From an uncultured Porphyromonas sp. (GTDB taxonomy: Bacteria > Bacteroidota > Bacteroidia > Bacteroidales > Porphyromonadaceae): a DNA stretch of 19,054 bases. This document shows, one piece after another, positions 7,800 to 15,533 of the stretch. Numbering within the stretch: the first letter of the stretch is position 1; each line of letters starts with the position of its first letter. Where the stretch lies: the NCBI RefSeq assembly GCF_938039215.1, contig NZ_CALHVI010000029.1:1-19054 (forward strand). Reading direction: 5' to 3'. The notes beneath the pieces are model-generated. The model did not search any database. It was not told where the DNA came from and saw only the letters and a program-made list of their open reading frames with translations. A program made the translations under genes and the position numbers.

Positions 7800-8786
7800 T
7801 TACGGATTGGTGCGGAAGAGCGTTGAGCGGAGCACGAACTCCAGAAGCAAAAGAATCGCTGCAGCAAGGACGAAGATGAAGAACTCTTCGTAAGTCGTAT
7901 GATAGTTCCTCGTCGAGAGTTTCGTCTTCTCCAGTTGGTCGATCTTCTTATAGATAGCAGCAAGCGACTCGTTGTCTGTGGCTCGGAAATAAGCTCCACC
8001 CGAGATCTCTGCTATCTGACGCATCGTAGGCTCATCAAGGTCTACGGGCATATTCCGAACAACCGTCCCAAAAGGAGTCTGTATCGGATAGGGAGCTTCA
8101 CCAGCTCCTGAACCCACCCCAATAGCATAAATCGAGATCCCGAAAGTCTTGGCTAGATCGGCAGCCATCTTTGGAGAGATATTGCCTGTATTGTTAGCTC
8201 CATCGGTCAGAAGAATGATGACCTTGCTCTTGGCCTTACTCTCCTTGAGACGACTGATCGCAGTCGCTATACCTGAACCAATAGCCGTCTGATCCTCGAT
8301 GATCCCAGGTGTCATCGTACGAAGGCGATTGATGAGCGTCGCATGGTCTTGCGTCAGAGGACAAGCCGTGAAGCTCTCCCCAGCAAAGACGACAAGACCA
8401 ATGTTGTCGTTGGGACGATTAGCGACGAAGCGCATTGCCACCTCCTTAGCAGCCTCCACACGATTGGGCTGGAAGTCCATCGCCAGCATACTCGTGGATA
8501 TATCCATCGTGAGCATGATGTCGATCCCTTCCACGCGATCCTCGGACCACGAAGAACTGCTCTGGGGGCGAGCTAGAGCAATGATAATAAGCCCTAGTGC
8601 CAAGAGACGTAGAGCAAAGACAGAGTGCCTTAGATAGACTCTTATCCCACCGCCTATTCCATCAAGGAAATGGAGTGAGGGCATACGAAGCGATGCCTGT
8701 TGCTTTCTCCGCCAGAGTACATAGAGCAGTAGCAGAACGGGTAAGAGCAAAAGCAGCCAGAGAAGATGAGGATGAAGGAAAGTCAT
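7800..8786 (-). CDS. batA: BatA: membrane-anchored VWA-domain protein
   Basis: The 328-residue protein has the same layout as BatB: transmembrane segments at about 7-25 and 57-73 (then ARPQ), a VWA domain at about 86-290 and a C-terminal transmembrane helix at about 297-320. The MIDAS motif is D95-I-S97-T-S99, with T145 (PLTQD) and D195 (LLTDGANNT). BatA and BatB are adjacent paralogues and probably partners in one complex. The ATG overlaps the stop of the preceding gene by 4 bp (ATGA at 8783-8786), a sign of translational coupling. Confidence 0.95.
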   Translation of the reverse strand: MTFLHPHLLWLLLLLPVLLLLYVLWRRKQQASLRMPSLHFLDGIGGGIRVYLRHSVFALRLLALGLIIIALARPQSSSSWSEDRVEGIDIMLTMDISTSMLAMDFQPNRVEAAKEVAMRFVANRPNDNIGLVVFAGESFTACPLTQDHATLINRLRTMTPGIIEDQTAIGSGIATAISRLKESKAKSKVIILLTDGANNTGNISPKMAADLAKTFGISIYAIGVGSGAGEAPYPIQTPFGTVVRNMPVDLDEPTMRQIAEISGGAYFRATDNESLAAIYKKIDQLEKTKLSTRNYHTTYEEFFIFVLAAAILLLLEFVLRSTLFRTNP

Positions 8787-9781
8787 TCGGCCACCTCCTT
8801 TCCTTCTTGTGCCTTAGCTTGAGTGATCTCCTGCTCCCTCAGAGCTACAAGGTGATGGTCCTTGGTGCAGGCGATGATCTTATGAGTCAAGCGCTCGGTA
8901 TCACTACGCTGTGGCAAGCTCTTAGCGAACTTGACATAGTCAGCTTCACAGAACAGCTCTTCGATCACGCTAAGGTATTCTGCATCGAGTCTATGCTGAC
9001 GAAGTTCTTCCAGCAGCTCCGAAGAAGTCTTCTCCAAAGCTTCGATATGAAGCATCTCACTCCAATAGGTTCGGAGAGCAGCTGTCAGCTCCGTATAGTA
9101 TTCCTTGAAATCCTCCTGCTTATCAAGAGAATGCCCTTCCAAAGCATTTACTCGATTTAGGAAGACCTCAAAGGCTGTTGTTGGGAGTACTTCGATCGAC
9201 TTCTCCACAAGTAAGTACTGTGCTCGACGCTTGTACTCATAGATGAGTAGGGCGACGAGGGCTAGAAGGATGACCACATACGTGATCCAGCTAGACCAAA
9301 TAAGCACGAGGATATCCCAAAGCGTATAGGGCTCCTCCCATGGATCTTGGATCGGCTTGAAGCGATCGGGGTGAGCTAGATCGACCTCTGGAGAGATGAC
9401 ATTCAGAGCCAGAGGCTTCGAGACAGCGCTACCCGTAGGAGTCTCCACAATAATCGGAGGGATGGTGATCAACGTAGAGTCAAAGGAGGTGATGATCATC
9501 CGGGCCTTGATCTCTTGGACCCCTCCTCCGATATTCACAGTATCCAGCGCACCAAACTCCAGAATACGGAAGCGCTCTATACCCGTCGTATCCTCTACGA
9601 GACGAAATCGAGTAGCGGGTAGATTGTCCGTACGGATGGTCATATCGATAGCTGCCCGCTCACCGATGCGTATCTCAGCTCGGTCAAGATGGGTCTGTAT
9701 CGAGACATTCTGCGCTCGCAGTGCTTCACTAGCACCTAGGAGCAGGAATAGTAAGGTATATAGATACCGGAGTCTGTACAT
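8783..9781 (-). CDS. Short BatD-like exported membrane protein (DUF4381-like layout)
   Basis: The 332-residue protein has a signal peptide (1-23), a predicted beta domain (about 25-130), one transmembrane helix (about 157-181) and a helical cytosolic tail (about 200-306). This is a cut-down version of the BatD plan. The tail, with YYTELTAALRTYW and FCEADYVKFA, resembles the BatD tail (FYQETLRALWGYL, EVEYARYA). A gene of this kind often lies between DUF58 and batA in Bacteroidetes. The ATG at 9781 is chosen because it starts the signal peptide; an ATG at 9838 would overlap DUF58 by 50 bp. It lies 7 bp after DUF58 and overlaps batA by 4 bp. The exact function is unknown; membership of the Bat complex is inferred. 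Confidence 0.85.
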   Translation of the reverse strand: MYRLRYLYTLLFLLLGASEALRAQNVSIQTHLDRAEIRIGERAAIDMTIRTDNLPATRFRLVEDTTGIERFRILEFGALDTVNIGGGVQEIKARMIITSFDSTLITIPPIIVETPTGSAVSKPLALNVISPEVDLAHPDRFKPIQDPWEEPYTLWDILVLIWSSWITYVVILLALVALLIYEYKRRAQYLLVEKSIEVLPTTAFEVFLNRVNALEGHSLDKQEDFKEYYTELTAALRTYWSEMLHIEALEKTSSELLEELRQHRLDAEYLSVIEELFCEADYVKFAKSLPQRSDTERLTHKIIACTKDHHLVALREQEITQAKAQEGKEVAE

Positions 9782-9788
9782 AAATCGA

Positions 9789-10673
9789 TTAGGATCTGCG
9801 TCCAAATAGTTTGATGAGCTCTGGGACATAGTCCCCATCTGTCGATACCTCTATGTGGTCAATCCCCGAGCGCAGGCAGTGGCTACGGAAGAGATCTTCT
9901 TGCTCCTTGACCCGCTCAGCATAGAGTCGTGCGATGCGGCGAGATGAAGTATCTATCCAGCGCTCTAGCCCCGTCTCTGCATCACGTAGGCGCAAGAGCC
10001 CCATCCGAGGGAGCTCTAGAGCACCTCGGTCAAAGGTGCGGATAGCAACCAAGTCATGGCGACGAGCCGAGAGCGAAAGGGTCTGGCGGTAGTCTTCCTC
10101 CCAGTGGTAGAAGTCGGAGATGAGGAAGGCCGTACAGCGACGCTTAATCAGTCGATTGAGGTAGGTCAAGGGCACATTGAGATCCGTAGATCGGCTCTTA
10201 GGCTCGAAGCTCAGTAGCTCTCGGATCAAGTAGAGGATATGCTTGCGTCCACTACGTGCAGGGATGAAGAGTTCGACCTCATCGGTGAAGAGGATTGCCC
10301 CCACTTTATCATTATTCTGAATAGCAGAGAAAGCAAGTGTAGCTGCGATCTCAGCATTGAGCTCACGCTTGGTCTCTCCCCGAGTCCCGAAGTCAGTACT
10401 GCCCGTCATATCTACGAGGAGCATCACGGTCAGCTCTCGCTCCTCTTCGAAGACCTTGACATAGGGCTGAGCATAGCGAGCTGTGACATTCCAGTCCAGA
10501 TCACGCACATCATCCCCGACCTGATAGCCACGGACTTCACTGAAGGCCATACCTCGCCCACGAAAAGCCGAATGATACTGCCCAGCAAATACCTGCTCGG
10601 AGAGTCCTCGAGCTTTGATCTCGATGCGCCGCACCTTCTTCAGAAGATCTGATGGCTGGAGTTTTGATTTCAT
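9789..10673 (-). CDS. DUF58 VWA-like protein of the MoxR/Bat operon
   Basis: The 294-residue soluble protein has the DUF58 signature, beginning GRGMAFSEVRGYQVGDD (39-55) and continuing VRDLDWNVTARY (56-67). A VWA-like fold follows, with a MIDAS-type D88-M-T-G-S92 and a D187-containing strand (LISDF). DUF58 proteins are nearly always next to moxR and are thought to be the VWA-type partner of the ATPase. The ATG at 10673 is preferred; a GTG at 10688 would add five residues. It follows moxR after an unusually long 131-bp gap, whereas the genes after it are packed tightly. Confidence 0.93.
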   Translation of the reverse strand: MKSKLQPSDLLKKVRRIEIKARGLSEQVFAGQYHSAFRGRGMAFSEVRGYQVGDDVRDLDWNVTARYAQPYVKVFEEERELTVMLLVDMTGSTDFGTRGETKRELNAEIAATLAFSAIQNNDKVGAILFTDEVELFIPARSGRKHILYLIRELLSFEPKSRSTDLNVPLTYLNRLIKRRCTAFLISDFYHWEEDYRQTLSLSARRHDLVAIRTFDRGALELPRMGLLRLRDAETGLERWIDTSSRRIARLYAERVKEQEDLFRSHCLRSGIDHIEVSTDGDYVPELIKLFGRRS

Positions 10674-10804
10674 GCTTCTACTTGTCACCGTACTACGTTG
10701 CTTTACATCGCCCAGATATGAGCGACACTGGAGAGTCCACCTGCTGAGTCTCCTCTATAGGATTAGTGGACTTCCCTATCCTCAATAGTCGAGGGAGAGG
10801 ACTA
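10674..10804 (-). other. Structured gap between moxR and the DUF58 gene
   Basis: This 131-bp spacer holds two inverted repeats. AGTCCAC (10734-10740) pairs with GTGGACT (10766-10772), enclosing TCCT (10751-10754) with AGGA (10759-10762). TCCCT (10773-10777) pairs with AGGGA (10792-10796). No TAnnTTTG box was seen on the minus strand. It could be an RNA processing or attenuation site that sets moxR level apart from the genes downstream. The stems are short, so chance is possible. Confidence 0.3.
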
Positions 10805-11797
10805 CTAGGGTACCTCTACTCGATTGAGGATCTCCTTGATCAACTCATCCGCCGAGAGGTCTTGAGCCTCGGCCTCATAGGACAAGCCGATGCGGTGGCG
10901 TAGGACATCATAGCAGATAGCACGTACATCCTCGGGGATTACGTAGCCACGACCCTTCAGAAGGGCATAAGAGCGAGCTGCCAAGGCAAGATTGATGGAG
11001 GCACGAGGCGAAGCTCCGAAGGAGATGAAGGACTTGAATGTCTCTAGACCATACTCCTCGGGACGACGTGTGGCGAAGACAATATCCACGATGTAGCGCT
11101 CGATCTTCTCATCAATGTAGACCTTCGAGGCTAGTCTTCTGAGCTCAAGGATATCCGAGATCTGCACCACCGGCCTTACTGTCTGTTGCTCGGGGCAGAT
11201 CTGCTGGCGAATGATCTGAGCTTCTTCTTCCTTCTTGGGATAGGAGATGAGGACCTTGAGCATGAAGCGGTCTACCTGAGCTTCGGGCAGAGGGTAAGTC
11301 CCCTCCTGCTCGATGGGATTCTGCGTAGCCATGACCAAGAAGGGGTCAGGGAGCTTGAAGGTCTCTTCGCCGATCGTCACCTGACGCTCCTGCATGGCTT
11401 CCAGCAGGGCACTCTGCACCTTTGCTGGAGCACGGTTGATCTCATCGGCAAGGATGAAGTTGGAGAAGATAGGTCCCTTCTTCACGGAGAAGTCTTCCTT
11501 CTTCTGGCTATACATTAGGGTACCGACAACGTCCGCAGGAAGTAGGTCGGGTGTGAACTGGATACGCTTGTAGTCAGCATCAATAAGCTGGGAAAGCGTC
11601 TTGATCGCCAAGGTCTTTGCCAGACCTGGGAGCCCTTCCAGCAGGATATGTCCACCTGAGAGTAGACCGATGAGTAGTGAGTCGATGAGATGACTCTGCC
11701 CCACGATCGACTGCTGCATCCCTGTACGGAGTGCTTTGATCAGGTGGCTATGACGCTCAATCTCTTCGGTGAGCATGCGGATGTCTACTGATTCCAT
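10805..11797 (-). CDS. moxR: MoxR-family AAA+ ATPase
   Basis: The 330-residue cytosolic ATPase has Walker A GLPGLAKT (55-62), Walker B FILADEINR (114-122), sensor 1 ATQNP (157-161) and the PEAQVDRF motif (171-178). The C-terminal helical lid follows. MoxR ATPases act with VWA-domain proteins as chaperone-like systems for maturing or remodelling protein complexes. Here the likely partners are DUF58, BatA and BatB just downstream. The ATG at 11797 gives the usual length. It lies 54 bp after the HU/LysM gene with no clear promoter box between them, so it may share that transcript. Confidence 0.96.
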   Translation of the reverse strand: MESVDIRMLTEEIERHSHLIKALRTGMQQSIVGQSHLIDSLLIGLLSGGHILLEGLPGLAKTLAIKTLSQLIDADYKRIQFTPDLLPADVVGTLMYSQKKEDFSVKKGPIFSNFILADEINRAPAKVQSALLEAMQERQVTIGEETFKLPDPFLVMATQNPIEQEGTYPLPEAQVDRFMLKVLISYPKKEEEAQIIRQQICPEQQTVRPVVQISDILELRRLASKVYIDEKIERYIVDIVFATRRPEEYGLETFKSFISFGASPRASINLALAARSYALLKGRGYVIPEDVRAICYDVLRHRIGLSYEAEAQDLSADELIKEILNRVEVP

Positions 11798-11851
11798 TAT
11801 GATTTGATTTCGATGTTATTCTGTCTATCTCGGCTAATACATGGTAGCCCA

Positions 11852-13231
11852 CTATCGGTGTAAGGAGCGCTGTAACAATAACGCTCTGTTCACTGAATTC
11901 GTATCGGTTGCATCTATCTGATACTTAGCGGCTGCAGGCAGGGTAATGACGGCTCCCACGGGGATATTATCGGGGTCTTTCAAGCGAGCTCTATTCTCCT
12001 CGTAGATATATACCCAGAAGGCCTTATGCCCATACTTCTTCAACGCAAGACGTGAGAGACGATCACCAGGACGAAGGCGCACTTGCTCTGCTCCCTTATT
12101 CTGCGACGAGGTGTACTTATCCTCTGATGCTGGAGCTAATTGATGCTCCGAAGTCGAGCTATCAAGTGCTTCTACTCCGAGGCTATCTTGGGTTGAAGTC
12201 GAATCTGTGACGGCTGGTGCTTGCTGAGAAGCGGGAGCTACAGACTGCGTCGGAGGAGCCAAAGGTCGGGGCTGCTCTACCCCATCCGATTTGAGAGAAA
12301 GGAGGAAGAAGAAGAGGCAGCTAGCGATGGCAATCCCTATTGAGACAAAGAGCCAGACTAGGAGACGTGGCCGTTCCTCCTCGTCTCGGAATGGATCACC
12401 TAGAGGATCTTCCGCTGGTATATCTATCGTCTCCTCCTCTGAGACGGGGGAAGAGACAAGGACCGACTCCTCGGGCATCTCTGTCTCGGAAGGATCTACC
12501 TCGGCCTCATCAATCTGAGGCGAAGACTCCTCTTGAGGGGGGGCGGATGGAGACGCAATGGGAGCAGCAGGTGAAGCGGGAGACAAAGCTGGAGCAGGCT
12601 GAAGATCAGCCGAAAGCCCGGAAGCCCACCGCACCTCGATCGGCTCTACTTCATTTAGATCATCCAAGTGCTCTATGTCGAGGATCTCCAGATCTTGGAG
12701 CGATGCCGTAGAGGAGACCTCCACGGGAGCAAACATGCTGAAGGGACGGTTGAGGGCTGCGACGAGCTCAGCGGAAGGTAAGAAGCGATAGCCCGAAAGC
12801 TGCCCCTCCTCCAAGGGGGAGAAGTCCCCTAATCCTCCCCAAGAGATCGGTGCGCCCTGCTGGAGCAGTTCGCTCCACAGCTGGCTAATACCTCGTAGCC
12901 ACTTTCCTACGATATCACTCGGCACATGAGTAGTCTCCGAGAGGGCCTCGGCTAGGAGCTGAATGGAGACGCTCGTAGTAGTGCGCTCCTGCTGGATGGA
13001 GAGACTCAGGCGAGGGGGGATGAGCCAGAGCTTCCCCTCCGAAGTGCGAGCGATATACTCTCGGTGCTCTTGGATCTTCCAAAGCCCTAACTCAGGGAAG
13101 TAGAGGGCTACTCCCGAGAGGAGACGCTGCTCTATCTGAGTAGACAGAGCCTCCCACAGAGTCTCAGATGTGGCTGGCTGTACCGAGGCGAGTTCCCCGA
13201 GGCGTATGGTCCAAAATTCCGCTTGCAGCAT
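11852..13231 (-). CDS. Membrane protein with two HU-like domains and a C-terminal LysM domain
   Basis: The 459-residue protein has five parts in order. An N-terminal HU/IHF-like domain (about 22-80) contains GVALYFPELGLW. A second HU-like domain (about 90-170) contains ISWGGLGDF and ends RPFSMFAPVE. An acidic, Pro/Ala/Ser-rich linker (about 175-288) leads to a single transmembrane helix (290-312). A second low-complexity linker leads to a LysM domain (about 384-432, RLRPGDRLSRLALKKYGHK to IPVGAVITLP). With no N-terminal signal peptide, the HU part should be cytosolic and the LysM part periplasmic, binding peptidoglycan. Bacteroidetes proteins with CCDC81-type HU domains joined to a SPOR domain are a precedent. 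Neither HU domain looks strongly basic, so DNA binding is not assured. The gene starts 7 bp after rimO. Confidence 0.8.
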   Translation of the reverse strand: MLQAEFWTIRLGELASVQPATSETLWEALSTQIEQRLLSGVALYFPELGLWKIQEHREYIARTSEGKLWLIPPRLSLSIQQERTTTSVSIQLLAEALSETTHVPSDIVGKWLRGISQLWSELLQQGAPISWGGLGDFSPLEEGQLSGYRFLPSAELVAALNRPFSMFAPVEVSSTASLQDLEILDIEHLDDLNEVEPIEVRWASGLSADLQPAPALSPASPAAPIASPSAPPQEESSPQIDEAEVDPSETEMPEESVLVSSPVSEEETIDIPAEDPLGDPFRDEEERPRLLVWLFVSIGIAIASCLFFFLLSLKSDGVEQPRPLAPPTQSVAPASQQAPAVTDSTSTQDSLGVEALDSSTSEHQLAPASEDKYTSSQNKGAEQVRLRPGDRLSRLALKKYGHKAFWVYIYEENRARLKDPDNIPVGAVITLPAAAKYQIDATDTNSVNRALLLQRSLHR

Positions 13232-13238
13232 ATCTTCT

Positions 13239-14546
13239 CTAGTGGGCTAGTCGGCCATATAGGTCGAAGGTATCAGATGATGTGATCTCTATCGGGTAGA
13301 AGTTCCCTACCTCCAGCTGGGGTGTATCCAGCTTAGAGATCAAGACTTCCTGATCCACTTCGGGTGAATCATATTCAGTGCGCCCGATGAAGAACTCCTC
13401 TTCGCTACGATCAATGACCGTCTTGAAGGTCTTACCGACCTTAGCCGCATTGAGCTCTGTGGCAATAGCCTCTTGGGCAGACATGAGTCGGTCGATGCGC
13501 TCCTGCTTGACCTCGAGGGGAATATCATCTGCATAAGCCTTATGAGCATAGGTACCCGCCTCATGCGAATAGACGAAGGCCCCCAGACGGTCGAAGCGTA
13601 TATCTCGCACGAACTGCAGCAGCTCCTCGAAGTCTTGGTCTGTCTCTCCTGGATGCCCCGTCATCAGAGTGGTGCGCAGGTGAAGACCTGGGACCTCCTG
13701 ACGCATATACCTCAGAAGCTCATAGGTCTCCGCCTTCGTGACACGACGACGCATAGCACGAAGCATGGGGTCACTGATATGCTGTAGGGCGATGTCTAGG
13801 TAGCTACAGATATTCTCCCGCTCCCGCATCACGGCGAGGATCTCACGGGGGAAGTCCGCAGGATAAGCATAGTGCAGGCGTAGCCACTCCAGCCCCTGTA
13901 TGTCGGAGAGACGCTGAAGGAGCTCGGCGAGGGTATTCTTCCTATATATATCGAGCCCATAGAAGGTGAGATCCTGTGCTATCAGCTGGATCTCCTTGAC
14001 ACCCGTGGAGACGAGGGCTTCGGCCTCTGCGATGAGGTCCTCCATTGGGCGTGACTTGTGCTTACCCGTGATGATGGGGATAGCACAATAGGAGCAACTG
14101 CGGTTGCAGCCCTCCGAGATCTTCATATAGGCATAGTGAGCGGGGGTAGTGATGCTTCGATTGCCACCGAGGGGATCGTTGTGATAAGCCTTACCTAGAT
14201 CTGTAAGGAGATTCTTCCAGTTGAACTTACCATAGTATCCATCGACCTCGGGGATCTCTGCTTTGAGCTCGTCCATGAAGCGCTCGGTGAGACAGCCCAT
14301 GACATAGACCTGCCCGATGCGTCCCATCTTCTTAGCCTCGACCATCTTGAGGATCATATTGATCGACTCCTCCTGTGCATCACCGATGAAGCCACAGGTA
14401 TTAATGACGACGATCTCGCCGTTGACCGAGTCCGAATTGTGGTGCACTACATAGCCATTGGCTAGGAACTGGCGGATGAGTTGCTCCGAGTCTACGAGAT
14501 TCTTGGAGCAACCGAGGGTAACTACATCTACTTGGTTCTTTCTCAT
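13239..14546 (-). CDS. rimO: Ribosomal protein S12 methylthiotransferase RimO
   Basis: RimO is a radical-SAM enzyme that adds a methylthio group to the conserved aspartate of ribosomal protein S12. The 435-residue protein has the N-terminal cluster cysteines C13 (GCSKN), C51 (NTCGF) and C85 (GCLTE). The radical-SAM triad CxxxCxxC is C147, C151 and C154 (CNRSCSYC). A C-terminal TRAM domain ends in DLYGRLAH. TLGCSKNLVDSEQ at the start separates RimO from MiaB. Its ATG overlaps the ftsY stop by 4 bp (ATGA, 14543-14546), so translation is probably coupled. Confidence 0.97.
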   Translation of the reverse strand: MRKNQVDVVTLGCSKNLVDSEQLIRQFLANGYVVHHNSDSVNGEIVVINTCGFIGDAQEESINMILKMVEAKKMGRIGQVYVMGCLTERFMDELKAEIPEVDGYYGKFNWKNLLTDLGKAYHNDPLGGNRSITTPAHYAYMKISEGCNRSCSYCAIPIITGKHKSRPMEDLIAEAEALVSTGVKEIQLIAQDLTFYGLDIYRKNTLAELLQRLSDIQGLEWLRLHYAYPADFPREILAVMRERENICSYLDIALQHISDPMLRAMRRRVTKAETYELLRYMRQEVPGLHLRTTLMTGHPGETDQDFEELLQFVRDIRFDRLGAFVYSHEAGTYAHKAYADDIPLEVKQERIDRLMSAQEAIATELNAAKVGKTFKTVIDRSEEEFFIGRTEYDSPEVDQEVLISKLDTPQLEVGNFYPIEITSSDTFDLYGRLAH

Positions 14547-15496
14547 TCGCCGAAGAGGGAGTCTACAAATTCTTTCTTGCGGAAGAGCTGGAGATCCTCA
14601 AGCCCTTCTCCTAGTCCAATGTACTTAACTGGGATCTTAAACTGATCAGAGATACCGATGACTACACCACCCTTGGCCGTGCCGTCTAGCTTGGTGACGG
14701 CTAGAGCATTGACCTCGGTAGCGGCGGTGAACTGCTTGGCCTGCTCGAAGGCATTCTGCCCCGTGGAGCCGTCGAGGACGAGGAGCACCTCATGGGGTGC
14801 ATCAGGTACGACCTTCTGCATGACACGGCGGATCTTCGTCAGCTCGTTCATCAGCCCGACCTTGTTGTGCAGACGGCCTGCGGTGTCGATGATGACTACG
14901 TCGGAGCCAGCCTTCACCGCAGCACTGAGCGTGTCGAAGGCTACAGAGGCAGGGTCGGCGGACATATGCTGACGGATGATGGGCACATCCACACGCTTGG
15001 CCCAGACCTCTAGCTGTTCGATAGCGGCGGCTCGGAAGGTATCACCTGCGCCCAGCATGACGGAGTAGCCCTGCTGCTTGAATTGGTAGGCGAGCTTACC
15101 GATGGTGGTGGTCTTCCCTACCCCGTTCACCCCTACGACCATGATGACATAGGGCTTCTTGTCGGCAGGCAGGGAGAAGCTCTCCCCATCGCTGGAGCCA
15201 TTCTGTGTCAGGAGCTCTGCGATCTCACTGCGGAGGATGCCTGTGAGCTCCGAGGTAGAGACATACTTATCTCGGGCGACACGCTCCTCGATACGACGGA
15301 TGATCTTGAGGGTAGTCTCCACACCGACATCACTGGTGACGAGGACATCCTCGAGCTCATCCAGCACGGAGTCATCGACGGTACTACGCCCAGCGACGGC
15401 TCGTGCGATCTTGGAGAAGACATTCTCCTTGGTCTTGGAGAGCCCTTCATCGAGGGTCTCCTTCTTCTTTTTAGAGAAGAGTCCAAATAGTGCCAT
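14543..15496 (-). CDS. ftsY: Signal recognition particle receptor FtsY
   Basis: FtsY is the SRP-receptor GTPase that docks ribosome-SRP complexes at the inner membrane. The 317-residue protein has an N domain (about 20-95), P-loop GVNGVGKTT (122-130), GDTFRAAA (151-158), DTAGR (204-208) and TKLDGTAKGG (268-277). The long acidic A domain of the E. coli protein is absent, as in many Bacteroidetes. The basic, amphipathic N-terminus (LFGLFSKKKKE) probably serves as the membrane anchor. It lies 37 bp after nspC and overlaps rimO by 4 bp. Confidence 0.97.
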   Translation of the reverse strand: MALFGLFSKKKKETLDEGLSKTKENVFSKIARAVAGRSTVDDSVLDELEDVLVTSDVGVETTLKIIRRIEERVARDKYVSTSELTGILRSEIAELLTQNGSSDGESFSLPADKKPYVIMVVGVNGVGKTTTIGKLAYQFKQQGYSVMLGAGDTFRAAAIEQLEVWAKRVDVPIIRQHMSADPASVAFDTLSAAVKAGSDVVIIDTAGRLHNKVGLMNELTKIRRVMQKVVPDAPHEVLLVLDGSTGQNAFEQAKQFTAATEVNALAVTKLDGTAKGGVVIGISDQFKIPVKYIGLGEGLEDLQLFRKKEFVDSLFGE

Positions 15497-15533
15497 GCTT
15501 ATCTAGTTCTTTCTTGGGATCTGGCGGATGGAG

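Noticed and set aside
7796..7999. Longer start for batB
   Set aside because: The extension lies inside batA in another frame and reads as Arg/Ser-rich non-coding sequence; the ATG at 7795 fits the first transmembrane helix.
8597..9160. Plus-strand open frame across batA and the BatD-like gene
   Set aside because: It is antisense to two supported genes and shows no family motif.
9782..9838. Longer start for the short BatD-like gene
   Set aside because: It would overlap the DUF58 gene by 50 bp and bury the signal peptide behind a 19-residue polar stretch.
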